From Sphingobacterium endophyticum (GTDB lineage: Bacteria; Bacteroidota; Bacteroidia; Sphingobacteriales; Sphingobacteriaceae): a stretch of 58,696 nt of DNA. The stretch is taken from contig NZ_SMMI01000020.1 in assembly GCF_009733535.1 (NCBI RefSeq), positions 1 to 58,696 of the forward strand. The letters run 5' to 3'. The position numbers were made by a program, and so were the translations under genes. Shown in pieces: positions 32,307 through 40,616 of this stretch. The stretch's first letter is position 1, and each line of letters begins with the position of its first letter. A model generated the notes under the pieces. That model searched no databases. It saw only the letters and a program-made list of their open reading frames with translations, and was not told the DNA's origin.

Positions 32307-33080
32307 TTAGTAACCTCTTCTTAAATTTTCTGCGTATTCGTTTGGTAAAATGCTTTCTTCAACTGCTTTTGCAGCCCTTTCAATATCATAATCAAAGCGT
32401 ATAAATTCTACACTGATACTATCTTTGTCCAACACAGAACTGTTTTCATTAATCGTAAACATTACATAACCGCCTCTTACATCGCTGTCCTTCGGTTTAC
32501 CAACCGAACCGATATTAATGGCGTGTCTGAAATGATTTTGACCGTCAATACCCGAATTTAAAACTCTGTGATAAGGTTTGTGTGTGTGTCCGAAGCACAT
32601 AATGTCTGCATCGGCTTGCTCCATAATGCGAAGCATACTTTTTTCCTCACGGTCTTCAAAAAGATATTCGTTTATTTTTCTCGGACTTCCGTGTACCAAA
32701 AGCAAATTCAATTTATCTTCATTCAGTTGAAATTCTACTTTGATATGGGCTGGAAGTGTACGCAAATACGCTCTTTCTTCATCTTTCATCAAAGAATTTG
32801 TGAATGAAATAGAAATATTTCCGTTATCTTTTTCACTGTCTGTTTTGTAGGCACAACCGCATTCGTTGCTCATTCTGCCAATGCCAAAATCGTAATTTCC
32901 GGCAATGGTTGGTATTCTCCTTTTACGGATTTCGTTTACCACTTCGTTTGGCCAAATATTATAGCCCACCAAATCGCCCAAACAATAAATACTGTCTGGT
33001 TTTCTTTTTTCAACATCTTCAAAAAATGCTTCTAATGCAGGTAAATTGGCGTGAATATCACTGAATAATGCTATTTTCAT
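32307..33080 (-). CDS. Calcineurin-like metallophosphoesterase
   Basis: Protein of 257 residues of the YfcE/MJ0936-like group. Metal-binding motifs in order: SDIHAN (DxH), LGDLVGY (GDxxG), AGNYDFG (GNxD, with Tyr in place of the usual His), VHGSP, and GHTHKPYH. Cytoplasmic, no signal. An insertion with NECGCAYK has two Cys. Located in the arsenic operon, 16 bp upstream of the H-protein gene. The substrate is unknown; a role on phosphorylated or arsenylated compounds is speculative. The NYD change may alter catalysis. Confidence 0.85.
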   Translation of the reverse strand: MKIALFSDIHANLPALEAFFEDVEKRKPDSIYCLGDLVGYNIWPNEVVNEIRKRRIPTIAGNYDFGIGRMSNECGCAYKTDSEKDNGNISISFTNSLMKDEERAYLRTLPAHIKVEFQLNEDKLNLLLVHGSPRKINEYLFEDREEKSMLRIMEQADADIMCFGHTHKPYHRVLNSGIDGQNHFRHAINIGSVGKPKDSDVRGGYVMFTINENSSVLDKDSISVEFIRFDYDIERAAKAVEESILPNEYAENLRRGY

Positions 33081-33123
33081 TTTGTCTAATTTTTATTGTT
33101 TAAATATTTTGTTTAAGATAACT

Positions 33124-34251
33124 TTAGATAAGATTAAATAAATACCCTAATAATGCTCCTCCAATAACCACAAAGGCACTATTTATTTTTTTGAATTTGA
33201 AAACTACGATCGCACTTATCATTGCAATTAATATCGTCCGCCAATCAGTAATAGTTTCTTTGCCCATTGTAAGACAAATAGCGGCTATGATTGCAACAGA
33301 TGCCACATTGACCGCATCGAGAAAAATGGACAGTCCTTTAGATTGGCGCATTTTTTTCATTAAGGGATTTAGCAATGCTACTAAAATAAACGACGGCAGA
33401 AAAATAGCAATCGTAGAAATAACTGCTCCGGATAGTCCGTTGATTTGATAGCCAATAAACGTAACTGAAGAAAAAACAGGACCTGGGGTAAACTGTCCAA
33501 CAGCAATAGCATCCATTAATTGCTGCCGGGTGAGTAAGCCCGTTGCAACTAATTCCGTATCTAAAAAGGCGAAAAGAACATAACCGCTTCCGTAGAGGAT
33601 AGCACCAATTTTCAGGAATATCCAAAATAATTTGGTATTTGTTTCAGACAGTAAGGGGCTTTGTGCGATTTGTAAGAATGCGAGCGGGATAAAACTTTGG
33701 AGCGTATTTTTTGTATCCTGAAGGTAATACAAGGCCATTGCCAGCAATCCCGCTCCAAACATCAAATAGATTTCACTAATGCCGAATAATGACAGTACCA
33801 AAACAAGAATACCTACAACCGCCAAGAATGTGGACTTTACTGATTTCTTTGCTAATGGAAAAACAGCTCCTATGATAATAGCGATGATTGCAGGTTTGAT
33901 ACCGTAAATAAAGGGCTGTACTTCGGGCAATTGTCCGTATTGCTGATACAACCATGCAAATATCCCGGTAATGAAAACCGCAGGTAAAATAAAGCATAAC
34001 CCTGCAAAGATTAATCCTTTCCAACCGCCTTTGTCATAGCCGATGTGTATCGCCATTTCTGTACTGTTGGGGCCAGGAATGAGATTAGTAGCTCCCAACA
34101 AATCCAAAAAATGCTGTTCGCTCATCCATTTTCTTTTCACTACTACCTCCTGCTGCATCATAGCAATATGAGCCGCGGGACCTCCAAAACCAATAAAACC
34201 GAGCTTTAGAAAGAGTTTGGCAATTTCCTTTATTTGAATATCACGCTCCAT
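33124..34251 (-). CDS. chrA: ChrA-type chromate transporter
   Basis: Inner-membrane transporter of 375 residues, the long (two-domain) CHR family. The motif FIGFGGPAAHIAMMQQE at the N-terminus of repeat 1 and its GANLIPGPNSTE-like LLGATNLIPGPNSTEM are diagnostic, and FTPGPVFSSVTF with GYQINGLSGA represents the second repeat. It exports chromate. It starts 10 bp inside the preceding DoxX frame (34241-34251), indicating coupling, so chromate and arsenite functions share one ArsR-controlled transcript. Confidence 0.93.
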   Translation of the reverse strand: MERDIQIKEIAKLFLKLGFIGFGGPAAHIAMMQQEVVVKRKWMSEQHFLDLLGATNLIPGPNSTEMAIHIGYDKGGWKGLIFAGLCFILPAVFITGIFAWLYQQYGQLPEVQPFIYGIKPAIIAIIIGAVFPLAKKSVKSTFLAVVGILVLVLSLFGISEIYLMFGAGLLAMALYYLQDTKNTLQSFIPLAFLQIAQSPLLSETNTKLFWIFLKIGAILYGSGYVLFAFLDTELVATGLLTRQQLMDAIAVGQFTPGPVFSSVTFIGYQINGLSGAVISTIAIFLPSFILVALLNPLMKKMRQSKGLSIFLDAVNVASVAIIAAICLTMGKETITDWRTILIAMISAIVVFKFKKINSAFVVIGGALLGYLFNLI

Positions 34252-34672
34252 TTCTCATTACGATTTTATCAATAGACCAATTACCTCCGCCTTTGATTAA
34301 CAAAAACATACTTCCCAAAAGCATCGCCCAATCCGTACGGCTGCCGTGCAGCAATTCCCAAATACCCTCGCTAGCCAAAATAGATGTTTTGGTCGTGGCA
34401 ATGGCAACCAGCATAATGATGATGAGCGGAATACTTGCTAACCTTGTAAGCAACCCCAGCAAAATAAACGCTCCGCAAAGGATTTCAAATATGCCTACAA
34501 AACTTCCAAAAAATTCAGGCGATGGCAAGCCAATTTTTTCAAACCGTCCCGCTCCACGAATGGCAGGAAACAGCAATTTTTGAATGCCCTCCGATAAAAA
34601 AACACCTCCAACAATCAGTCGGATTATGATTGTTGTCTTTGAATTATCTGTATGAATGATTTTTGAAAACAT
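34241..34672 (-). CDS. DoxX-family membrane protein
   Basis: Protein of 143 residues with four hydrophobic segments (TTIIIRLIVGGVFLSEGIQK, FGSFVGIFEILCGAFILLGL, IPLIIIMLVAIATT, WAMLLGSMFLLIKGG) and the family text GIQKLLFPAIRGAGRFEKIG. DoxX relatives are linked to thiol and redox homeostasis. It is the third gene of the arsR operon, 12 bp after DUF6428 and overlapping chrA. Its function in metal resistance is unproven. Confidence 0.87.
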   Translation of the reverse strand: MFSKIIHTDNSKTTIIIRLIVGGVFLSEGIQKLLFPAIRGAGRFEKIGLPSPEFFGSFVGIFEILCGAFILLGLLTRLASIPLIIIMLVAIATTKTSILASEGIWELLHGSRTDWAMLLGSMFLLIKGGGNWSIDKIVMRNGA

Positions 34673-34684
34673 AAAAATTCAATT

Positions 34685-35158
34685 TTAACAACATCCGCCA
34701 CCTGGAGTACAAGCATTAGCATTATTTACAGGCAGTTCTGCCAAATTTTTCTTTACTTTTTCGGAAGGAATACCGCAGGCATCTTGAGCCAAACAAGCTG
34801 TTGTTTTATTTTTCAGTACAAATGTATCTCCGTTGAAATCCAAATCATACTTACCAATCGTTTCGCTTTGGTATTCCACTTCAATTTCCGCATCTTCTAT
34901 GCCCAATTTTTCTTCGGATAGCTTGATGATGTTTAATAGCTTAGCTGGCTTTAATTTGTGCTCGAAATCGTCTGCATTCCATAATTGGAAGTTTACAACT
35001 TTTTCCGAACGGATTACGCCACCACAGTCTATAAAGTTTTTAGTAATTTGTCCCACTTCGGTAACGTGGAAATGTTCTGGAACTAAGGTTCCGTTTTCTA
35101 ATTGAAATCCAACATTTACTAATGTTGGCAGGATTTCTTTAATTTTTGATAGCTTCAT
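34685..35158 (-). CDS. DUF6428 family protein of arsenic operons
   Basis: Protein of 157 residues. An N-terminal domain with EHFHVTEVGQITKNFIDCGG and EKVVNFQLWNADDFEHKL is characteristic of the DUF6428 proteins that sit after arsR in Bacteroidota. The C-terminus has CLAQDACG and ends in CTPGGGCC, giving several cysteines able to bind As(III). A metallochaperone-type role is inferred. It starts just after a second ArsR-like operator in the arsR-DUF6428 gap. Confidence 0.8.
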   Translation of the reverse strand: MKLSKIKEILPTLVNVGFQLENGTLVPEHFHVTEVGQITKNFIDCGGVIRSEKVVNFQLWNADDFEHKLKPAKLLNIIKLSEEKLGIEDAEIEVEYQSETIGKYDLDFNGDTFVLKNKTTACLAQDACGIPSEKVKKNLAELPVNNANACTPGGGCC

Positions 35159-35185
35159 ATTTCTGATATTAACTCAATAAATGTT

Positions 35186-35203
35186 ATATTGCAATGTTAC
35201 GAT
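35186..35203. promoter_or_regulatory. Second ArsR operator, inside the operon
   Basis: ATATTGCAATGTTACGAT matches the site upstream of arsR (ATATCGCAATATTACGAT) at 16 of 18 positions. It lies in the 66-bp gap between arsR and the DUF6428 gene, so it may control an internal promoter. Confidence 0.65.
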
Positions 35204-35224
35204 GATTTGGTGTTAAAAAAAAGC

Positions 35225-35554
35225 TTAACAGCATTCTTTACTATTTACATTCTCGACAAAAAAGCTATTGAGTTCCTTCTTAATCTCATTCCAGACTGTT
35301 TCATTAATACAGTAACATACACTAGTTCCTTCTATATTTCCTTTAATGATACCAATATTTTTCAGCTCTTTCAAGTGTTGTGAAATTGTCGCTTGTGCCA
35401 ATCCCAATTCTTCTACAAGATCATTACAGATGCAGGCATTTTGTTTAATGATATGTTGCAGTATAGCTATACGAGCAGGATGAGCCAGTGCCTTTAAAAT
35501 ACTAGCTAAATGGTTCTGCTGTTCTGTAAAAATTTCGGTTTTTGTGACACCCAT
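35225..35554 (-). CDS. arsR: ArsR/SmtB-family repressor
   Basis: Winged-helix metal-responsive repressor of 109 residues. LKALAHPARIAILQHI is the family opening, ACICNDLVEELG holds C41 and C43 of an ArsR-type As(III) site, followed by recognition region QATISQHLKELKNIGI. The C-terminus ends in ECC, two more cysteines that may complete the metal site. It is the first gene of the seven-gene operon and has an operator-like palindrome directly upstream and another directly downstream. Arsenite binding would relieve repression. Confidence 0.93.
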   Translation of the reverse strand: MGVTKTEIFTEQQNHLASILKALAHPARIAILQHIIKQNACICNDLVEELGLAQATISQHLKELKNIGIIKGNIEGTSVCYCINETVWNEIKKELNSFFVENVNSKECC

Positions 35555-35573
35555 CAGTTTTATAAAAATAAAT

Positions 35574-35591
35574 ATATCGCAATATTACGAT
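35574..35591. promoter_or_regulatory. ArsR operator upstream of arsR
   Basis: ATATCGCAATATTACGAT contains the imperfect palindrome ATCG...CGAT centred on AATATT, 20 bp before the arsR start codon. Its near-copy at 35186-35203 supports recognition by the same repressor. Confidence 0.7.
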
Positions 35592-35602
35592 AATAAATTT
35601 AA

Positions 35603-35634
35603 ACAGCAATAATTTTTTTTAAAATTATTGCTGT
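35603..35634 (-). terminator. Perfect 14-bp hairpin after sulP
   Basis: ACAGCAATAATTTT (35603-35616) pairs with AAAATTATTGCTGT (35621-35634) with loop TTTT, 32 bp after the sulP stop and before the arsR promoter. The minus strand downstream is T-rich. Confidence 0.75.
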
Positions 35635-35665
35635 AGTTGTAATATTAAACTTGGGTATTCCGATG

Positions 35666-37201
35666 CTATTTATTAGTCATTACTTTGTAGGTAGGATCTT
35701 CAATAATATTCACATCAATAACTGTTTCTGCATTTTTAAGTAATTGCCTGCAATCTTGGCTTAAATGACGTAAATGTAGTTTTTTACCTTCCTTGTGATA
35801 CTTCTCCGTAATTTTATTTAAAGCTTCAATAGCAGACATATCAACTACTTTACTTTCCTTAAAATCAATTACAACTTCATTCGGGTCATTTAGTACGTCA
35901 AATTTTTCAATAAATGCGGCAGTAGAACCAAAGAAGAGCGGCCCAAAAATTTCGTAATGCTTTACACCATCTTCATCTACATATTTTCTTGCACGTATTC
36001 TTTTAGCACTCTCCCAGGCAAATACTAGAGCCGAAATGACTACACCAATCAAAACCGCTAAAGCTAAGTTGTGCAATACTATGGTTATAACTGCTACCAA
36101 CATGCCAATAAAAATATCGTGTCGAGGCATTTTATTAATAATTCGAAAGCTGACCCACTCAAATGTACCTATAGCTACCATCATCATCACCCCGACTAAT
36201 GCCGCCATTGGAATTTGCTCGATTACAGGACCAGCAACAAGAATGATCAATAAGATTGCTATGGCTGCAACTATTGAAGAAAGTCTGGCTCTTCCTCCAG
36301 CTCCTACATTCACTAAAGTCTGGGCAACCATTGCACATCCACCCATTCCTCCGAAGAAACCGTTGGTGATATTGGCTATACCTTGTGCGGCAGCCTCACG
36401 GTTAGATTGTCCTTTTGTGCCGGTTATTTCATCAACCATATTAAGCGTTAACAGACTTTCAATCAATCCAACCCCTGCCATTACCAAGGCATAAGGGAAA
36501 ATAATTTTCAATGTTTCCAGAGTAAAAGGAATAGCAGGGATGTGAAATGAAGGTAAAGAGCCTCCTACAGAGGCGATATCAATAACTTTTTTAGTATCGA
36601 TGCCGAAAAAATATACAATACCAAAGACAACTATTATTGCTACTAAAGATGCAGGAACCGCTTTTGTAAATTTTGGCAATATAAATACGATGGCTATAGT
36701 TAATAATGTCAATCCAGCCATTAGATAAAGCGCCGGCCCCTGCATCCAACCTTCTATCCCGTTTTCTACAACTTTAAATTGAGCTACCTGTGCCATGAAA
36801 ATGATTACTGCAAGGCCGTTTAAAAAACCATACATTACTGGTTGTGGGATCAGGCGGACAAATTTACCCAGTTTAAAAATTCCTACTGAAAATTGCAGTA
36901 CACCTGCTAATATAACCGCAGCAAAAAGATATTCCACACCGTGTGATGCTGCCAATGCGATAAGTACTACTACCGTTGCTCCGGCTCCCCCAGAAACCAT
37001 TCCGGGTCTGCCTCCCAAAATTGCAGTAACAATACCCATTAAAAAAGCTGCATAAAGCCCTGTCAAAGGCGAAAGCCCTGCCAGAATAGCAAAGGATAAA
37101 GACTCAGGTATCATGGTCATAGCCACCGCAAGACCCGCAAGAATTTCGTTTTTGTAATTAATTTTCTGTTTGAAATCAAACAGATTAATAACTTTCTGCA
37201 T
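35666..37201 (-). CDS. SulP-family anion transporter with STAS domain
   Basis: Inner-membrane transporter of 511 residues. The N-terminal SulP core shows VAMTMIPESLSFAILAGLSP and GLYAAFLMGIVTAILGGRPGM; GIANITNGFFGGMGGCAM is the conserved region before the later helices. Residues from about 400 form the C-terminal STAS domain (VVIDFKESKVVDMSAIEALN). Members carry sulfate, bicarbonate or related oxyanions. It has its own strong promoter and terminator and is not part of the arsR operon. Ion specificity cannot be read here. Confidence 0.93.
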   Translation of the reverse strand: MQKVINLFDFKQKINYKNEILAGLAVAMTMIPESLSFAILAGLSPLTGLYAAFLMGIVTAILGGRPGMVSGGAGATVVVLIALAASHGVEYLFAAVILAGVLQFSVGIFKLGKFVRLIPQPVMYGFLNGLAVIIFMAQVAQFKVVENGIEGWMQGPALYLMAGLTLLTIAIVFILPKFTKAVPASLVAIIVVFGIVYFFGIDTKKVIDIASVGGSLPSFHIPAIPFTLETLKIIFPYALVMAGVGLIESLLTLNMVDEITGTKGQSNREAAAQGIANITNGFFGGMGGCAMVAQTLVNVGAGGRARLSSIVAAIAILLIILVAGPVIEQIPMAALVGVMMMVAIGTFEWVSFRIINKMPRHDIFIGMLVAVITIVLHNLALAVLIGVVISALVFAWESAKRIRARKYVDEDGVKHYEIFGPLFFGSTAAFIEKFDVLNDPNEVVIDFKESKVVDMSAIEALNKITEKYHKEGKKLHLRHLSQDCRQLLKNAETVIDVNIIEDPTYKVMTNK

Positions 37202-37377
37202 AAAAAAGTATGTTTAAATATTAAAAATGTAAATAAAAAAGAGATGCACCAAAAGAAAAAACCTTTGGGTACGATAAAAAAGCCAATAAATTAAAATTGG
37301 GAAATATAACAGTTAGCCTAAGATCAAGGCGGAGTAACTTGGGATGATATTTGTACTGTTCTTTTCATTGAGTGGTG
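37202..37377 (-). promoter_or_regulatory. Long 5' leader of sulP
   Basis: About 165 nt lie between the promoter and the start codon. TGCACCA near the 5' end (37373-37379 on the opposite strand reads TGGTGCA) can pair with TGGTGCA close to the start (37245-37251), enclosing the leader. An inner GCC..GGC-type pair lies near AGCCTAAGATCAAGGC. A ligand-responsive leader is possible; no known riboswitch was recognised. Confidence 0.35.
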
Positions 37378-37408
37378 CAAAAGTACAATTTATAGTTATT
37401 GTACACAA
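37378..37408 (-). promoter_or_regulatory. Consensus Bacteroidota promoter of sulP
   Basis: On the minus strand TTG (37408-37406) is followed by 20 nt and then TACTTTTG (37385-37378), matching TAnnTTTG with ideal spacing. It reads towards sulP. Confidence 0.75.
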
Positions 37409-37675
37409 TTTAACACCAAAAAAACTAAAAAAAATTGTTTTACAACACAGAATCTTTTCTTTGGTCGCAGTGTGAAAAGAAAAGAAGTCAATACTAAATA
37501 CAGCAAATGGGATAGCGAATATCCCACATAAAAATCTCGCAACCTGTTTGTTAAAATGTGAAGAAAGGGATTGTGTAGCGGTGCATTTTGAGAAAGGGGT
37601 TGCACCAATTTTAAATGCAAAAATGCGTTTCCGACCGTAGGAAGGAATTGCATTTTTGCCCGCCGATTTCGGCTT
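37409..37675. other. Gene-free gap between sulP promoter and PRTRC ThiF, with hairpin
   Basis: No credible gene. GCAAAAATGC (37618-37627) pairs with GCATTTTTGC (37651-37660), with inner TTCC/GGAA pairs, 16 bp after the ThiF stop on the minus strand. This is the likely end of the PRTRC transcript. A 95-codon frame through here has no recognisable protein features. Confidence 0.5.
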
Positions 37676-38482
37676 TTAGGCAACTTTTATCGGGTGGGTG
37701 CGGAAATCTTTCAGATTGTGAAAAAATCCCTTGTATTCGGTCATTCCCTTGCGAAACAAGTTCCACAACAAAGAACAACCCATTTGTGTAAGCGATGAAT
37801 TGATAAACAAATCTTGGTGTTCCAACGCTTCAGCAAGTGAGCAACTTGGCGTATTGTCCTCTTGCTCGGATTGCTTCAGCAATTCGCCAAATTCATCGGT
37901 AACAAATGGCAGGCTTGCCACCGTTTCGTACTTTTCAGAATTGGGTTGTTTTATCTCTCCGATAGTGGATAATATCACTTGTCCTGTATCTTGGCTGTTG
38001 CCAAAATCCAACCAATATTTTGGCTCATCTTGGTAGTGTTTGCGATAGCTTATTTCATTAAGAATTTCAGCAACGCCAAACCTCGCCTGCACATTGTCCA
38101 CACACGTAATGGTAATGATTGCCCTTGCTTTTTCGGGAAGTCTGCCAAAATTGTCTTTTTCAAATTTTACCGTTTTGGCTTTCCAATTTGTTCCTGCCCA
38201 ACGGTTGCAACGATTGATTAAAGCAACGGATTTATATAATCCTGTTTCACTTTCTGCAAATCGTTGTCTGCCCAAATTGGCACTCGTGATAACATCATCG
38301 TCCCAAAGGCGGACTTGTAACCCTGCGTGTCCCAACGCAATCAAACTTTCGTTTATTTCCATTAAAGCAGTCAATACTTTTGAGCCTGTGCCACCTGCCC
38401 CGATAAGGTTTACCGAAATCGGATTGGTAGGATTGAGCAGGTAATTATCTGTAAAATGTACTGCGGTTTTTGCTGTATTCAT
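37676..38482 (-). CDS. PRTRC system ThiF-family protein (PRTRC-A)
   Basis: E1/ThiF-like adenylating protein of 268 residues. Nucleotide-binding loop VNLIGAGGTGSKVLT (residues about 24-38), then VRLWDDDVITSANLGRQRF, as in ThiF/E1 enzymes, and TCVDNVQARFGV. It is the last gene of the PRTRC (ParB-related, ThiF-related cassette) operon, overlapping the upstream protein B gene by one base. It may activate a ubiquitin-like or other C-terminus, but the PRTRC mechanism is unknown. Confidence 0.92.
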   Translation of the reverse strand: MNTAKTAVHFTDNYLLNPTNPISVNLIGAGGTGSKVLTALMEINESLIALGHAGLQVRLWDDDVITSANLGRQRFAESETGLYKSVALINRCNRWAGTNWKAKTVKFEKDNFGRLPEKARAIITITCVDNVQARFGVAEILNEISYRKHYQDEPKYWLDFGNSQDTGQVILSTIGEIKQPNSEKYETVASLPFVTDEFGELLKQSEQEDNTPSCSLAEALEHQDLFINSSLTQMGCSLLWNLFRKGMTEYKGFFHNLKDFRTHPIKVA

Positions 38483-39204
38483 TACAATAGATTTTTAAGG
38501 GTTTTGTTGTTCTTTTTTAATACTTCTTTCGGAAAAGGTTTATCCGTATTGATAAGGTCTTTCCAAAGGTTTACAATGTTTTTTTTCGTCAGGTTTTCAC
38601 ATAATGAATGACTGAAATAAGAATTGAAAAAATAATGTTCCCACGCCTGTATAAATTCCTCAACCGAAGCCGAATTTTTAATATCAACACTCACCGTACC
38701 CATACATACATTGCCCTTTTCGTAGATATTGAAGAAAGGTGCATAATGCAATGGCGTTTTCTCGGTGGGTCTTCTGTCATTTGCCAAAGCAAATACGGTA
38801 AGACTGCTTTTGCTCGCTAACCATAGCATTGGCGGTACTTGTGATATTCCGCTGGGTATGCCCAAACTATCCACAAAATACAGTTTCCGTTGTTGTGTTT
38901 TAGTGTACCAAAGTACCGTACCTTTTTCCGCATTTGGATTGATATGCAGAATATTGGTAGGCAAAATTCCCTTTGGTTTTAAAAAGGCTTGGTTCTTTTC
39001 TTCATCGGTCTGTAAGGACTTTGCTAAAATATTGGCTTCCTTTACGGTTAATGGATGGGCATTGATAGGCATTCCGTTGCTGTCCATATCAAAATGCTCC
39101 ACGTACATATCGTTTTCTGTTCCTTTGGTTTCATAGAAAACCAAAGCGGATTTTGCATAGTACAATGTTCCAAAATGGTCTTTTATATCTGTTGTTGTAT
39201 TCAT
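38482..39204 (-). CDS. PRTRC system protein B
   Basis: Protein of 240 residues with family pattern: YYAKSALVFYETKG, an N-terminal domain, and RRPTEKTPLHYAPFFNIYEKGNVC cut by CMGTVSVD, conserved in the PRTRC-B family. Cytoplasmic. It overlaps both neighbours (1 base with ThiF, 4 bases with the 387-residue gene), showing a tightly coupled operon. Biochemical role is not known; PRTRC-B and ThiF always travel together. Confidence 0.88.
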   Translation of the reverse strand: MNTTTDIKDHFGTLYYAKSALVFYETKGTENDMYVEHFDMDSNGMPINAHPLTVKEANILAKSLQTDEEKNQAFLKPKGILPTNILHINPNAEKGTVLWYTKTQQRKLYFVDSLGIPSGISQVPPMLWLASKSSLTVFALANDRRPTEKTPLHYAPFFNIYEKGNVCMGTVSVDIKNSASVEEFIQAWEHYFFNSYFSHSLCENLTKKNIVNLWKDLINTDKPFPKEVLKKNNKTLKNLL

Positions 39205-40364
39205 TTTTCTATCGTTTTGTATTCGTATAATATTCCACTCAAATCATTCAATAAACCAAATAAACGGTTCTCAAAATCAAGGTTTGCTGTTGGTATTTCA
39301 CTTCCGTCAAATCGCTTGGAAATAGTAGGTTCTGCCATTGCTCCGTACTCGTTAAATTCATTGTTGATGGTATCTGAAAGACTTTCGTACAACCAGCCTT
39401 TAGTATCTGCAATAAATGAAATGTATTTTTCCATTCCGATTATTTCATTCTCGTCATTATCATAAGGGTCTTTTTCGGGCAATGTTGCGTTGCTAAAAAT
39501 AGTGGTGTTCGGATATTCTGTGCAAAGGGCAAACGCATTACAAGCCACTTGCCAACATTCCTTGTCGAACATATCAACACTTTTAAATCGGTTCAAACGC
39601 TGTTCAAATACCTTTAGATTAGTTCGATTAAATAGCTTTTGTTCTATTCTATCGCCAATGTATTCGGCATTTCTCAATTCACTTTTATAGCTTTCAGTTT
39701 CTTCCGTTTCCTCGTCCTGTTCCACCCAATCGTTCATCATTTCGTAAAGCCAATACAAGTAACTTTCTTCCTGCCTGTAATACGGAATTTGAGCGATATG
39801 ATACAGATAACTACATACCGATAGTAAAAGCTGTGCGGTCTTTTTACGCTTTGGGTCTTTGAGCATTTTAAAGAGTGGCACAACGGGAATGTAATACAAG
39901 GTTGTTCCTGTGTTGTATCGTTCCTCGCCTATAAAATAGGTTTTCCTGCTATCCTTTACCAATCTGAAACCATCCCAATTGCTGTTGGTACGCTTTACTT
40001 TGTTTTCCATATCCCACATAGCCAATGTTATATTGTAGGGAAACTTAAAACTGTTGGTCTGCATTGGTTCAATCCTGTAATGCTCGGCAAGTTTGGAAAG
40101 GGACTTGTAAAAATCCCTCTCCGTTTTCTGACAAGCCTGTACGGATGGTGCCGTTTTTAGTTTGGGCAGAAACGTACACTTTAGAATACCATTGGTAGCA
40201 TTGCTATTGGTACGGATTTCTGCTTGTCTTTCTGCACTTGGTTTGCGTCCTTTGGTCTTTGTAGCCAATTGGCGAACTCGCCCAACTGTCGGTGCAATTG
40301 CCGTTGTCGTTTCTGTTCGGGTATGCTGATAGTTCCCGATATGATGTTGCGTTGCATAATTCAT
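39201..40364 (-). CDS. PRTRC-locus protein, probable protein F
   Basis: Protein of 387 residues, cytoplasmic, with a basic N-terminal 50 residues and an acidic, helical body (WLYEMMNDWVEQDEETEETE). It sits between PRTRC-C and PRTRC-B, the slot taken by the fast-diverging protein F in other PRTRC cassettes, and length fits. I do not recognise sequence motifs, so the identity rests on gene order. Coupled by a 4-bp overlap to protein B. Confidence 0.6.
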   Translation of the reverse strand: MNYATQHHIGNYQHTRTETTTAIAPTVGRVRQLATKTKGRKPSAERQAEIRTNSNATNGILKCTFLPKLKTAPSVQACQKTERDFYKSLSKLAEHYRIEPMQTNSFKFPYNITLAMWDMENKVKRTNSNWDGFRLVKDSRKTYFIGEERYNTGTTLYYIPVVPLFKMLKDPKRKKTAQLLLSVCSYLYHIAQIPYYRQEESYLYWLYEMMNDWVEQDEETEETESYKSELRNAEYIGDRIEQKLFNRTNLKVFEQRLNRFKSVDMFDKECWQVACNAFALCTEYPNTTIFSNATLPEKDPYDNDENEIIGMEKYISFIADTKGWLYESLSDTINNEFNEYGAMAEPTISKRFDGSEIPTANLDFENRLFGLLNDLSGILYEYKTIEK

Positions 40365-40379
40365 CGCTTTAATATTTGG

Positions 40380-40598
40380 TTAACCTTTCGTACCCATTAC
40401 ACTCTCAAACTTGTACTCGACTGCATCGTCTTTTATTTGTGGTGCAGATACTTTTGCCGTTGTCAAAATCGGGTACATATTGGCGTAAAAATTCATTACG
40501 GCTTCCACGCTCCAACGTGGTTCGGGGTCGGTCAGTCTGATGTCCTGTCCTTTATCTTTGAGTATAAAAACTCTTTCTAATTGCGTTGCTAATAACAT
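40380..40598 (-). CDS. PRTRC system protein C
   Basis: Small protein of 72 residues matching PRTRC-C: RVFILKDKGQDIRLTDPEP then WSVEAVMNFYANMYPILTTA and a strand-rich end. It is one of the most conserved PRTRC components. It has a fold suggestive of a ubiquitin-like size, which would suit a ThiF partner, although no terminal Gly-Gly is present (ends SVMGTKG). Lies between the E and F genes. Confidence 0.88.
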   Translation of the reverse strand: MLLATQLERVFILKDKGQDIRLTDPEPRWSVEAVMNFYANMYPILTTAKVSAPQIKDDAVEYKFESVMGTKG

Positions 40599-40616
40599 AA
40601 TGTTCTGTTTTAATGA

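Noticed and set aside
37396..37683. Minus-strand frame of 95 codons between sulP and ThiF
   Set aside because: Overlaps the ThiF end and the hairpin at 37618-37660, with no recognisable domain.
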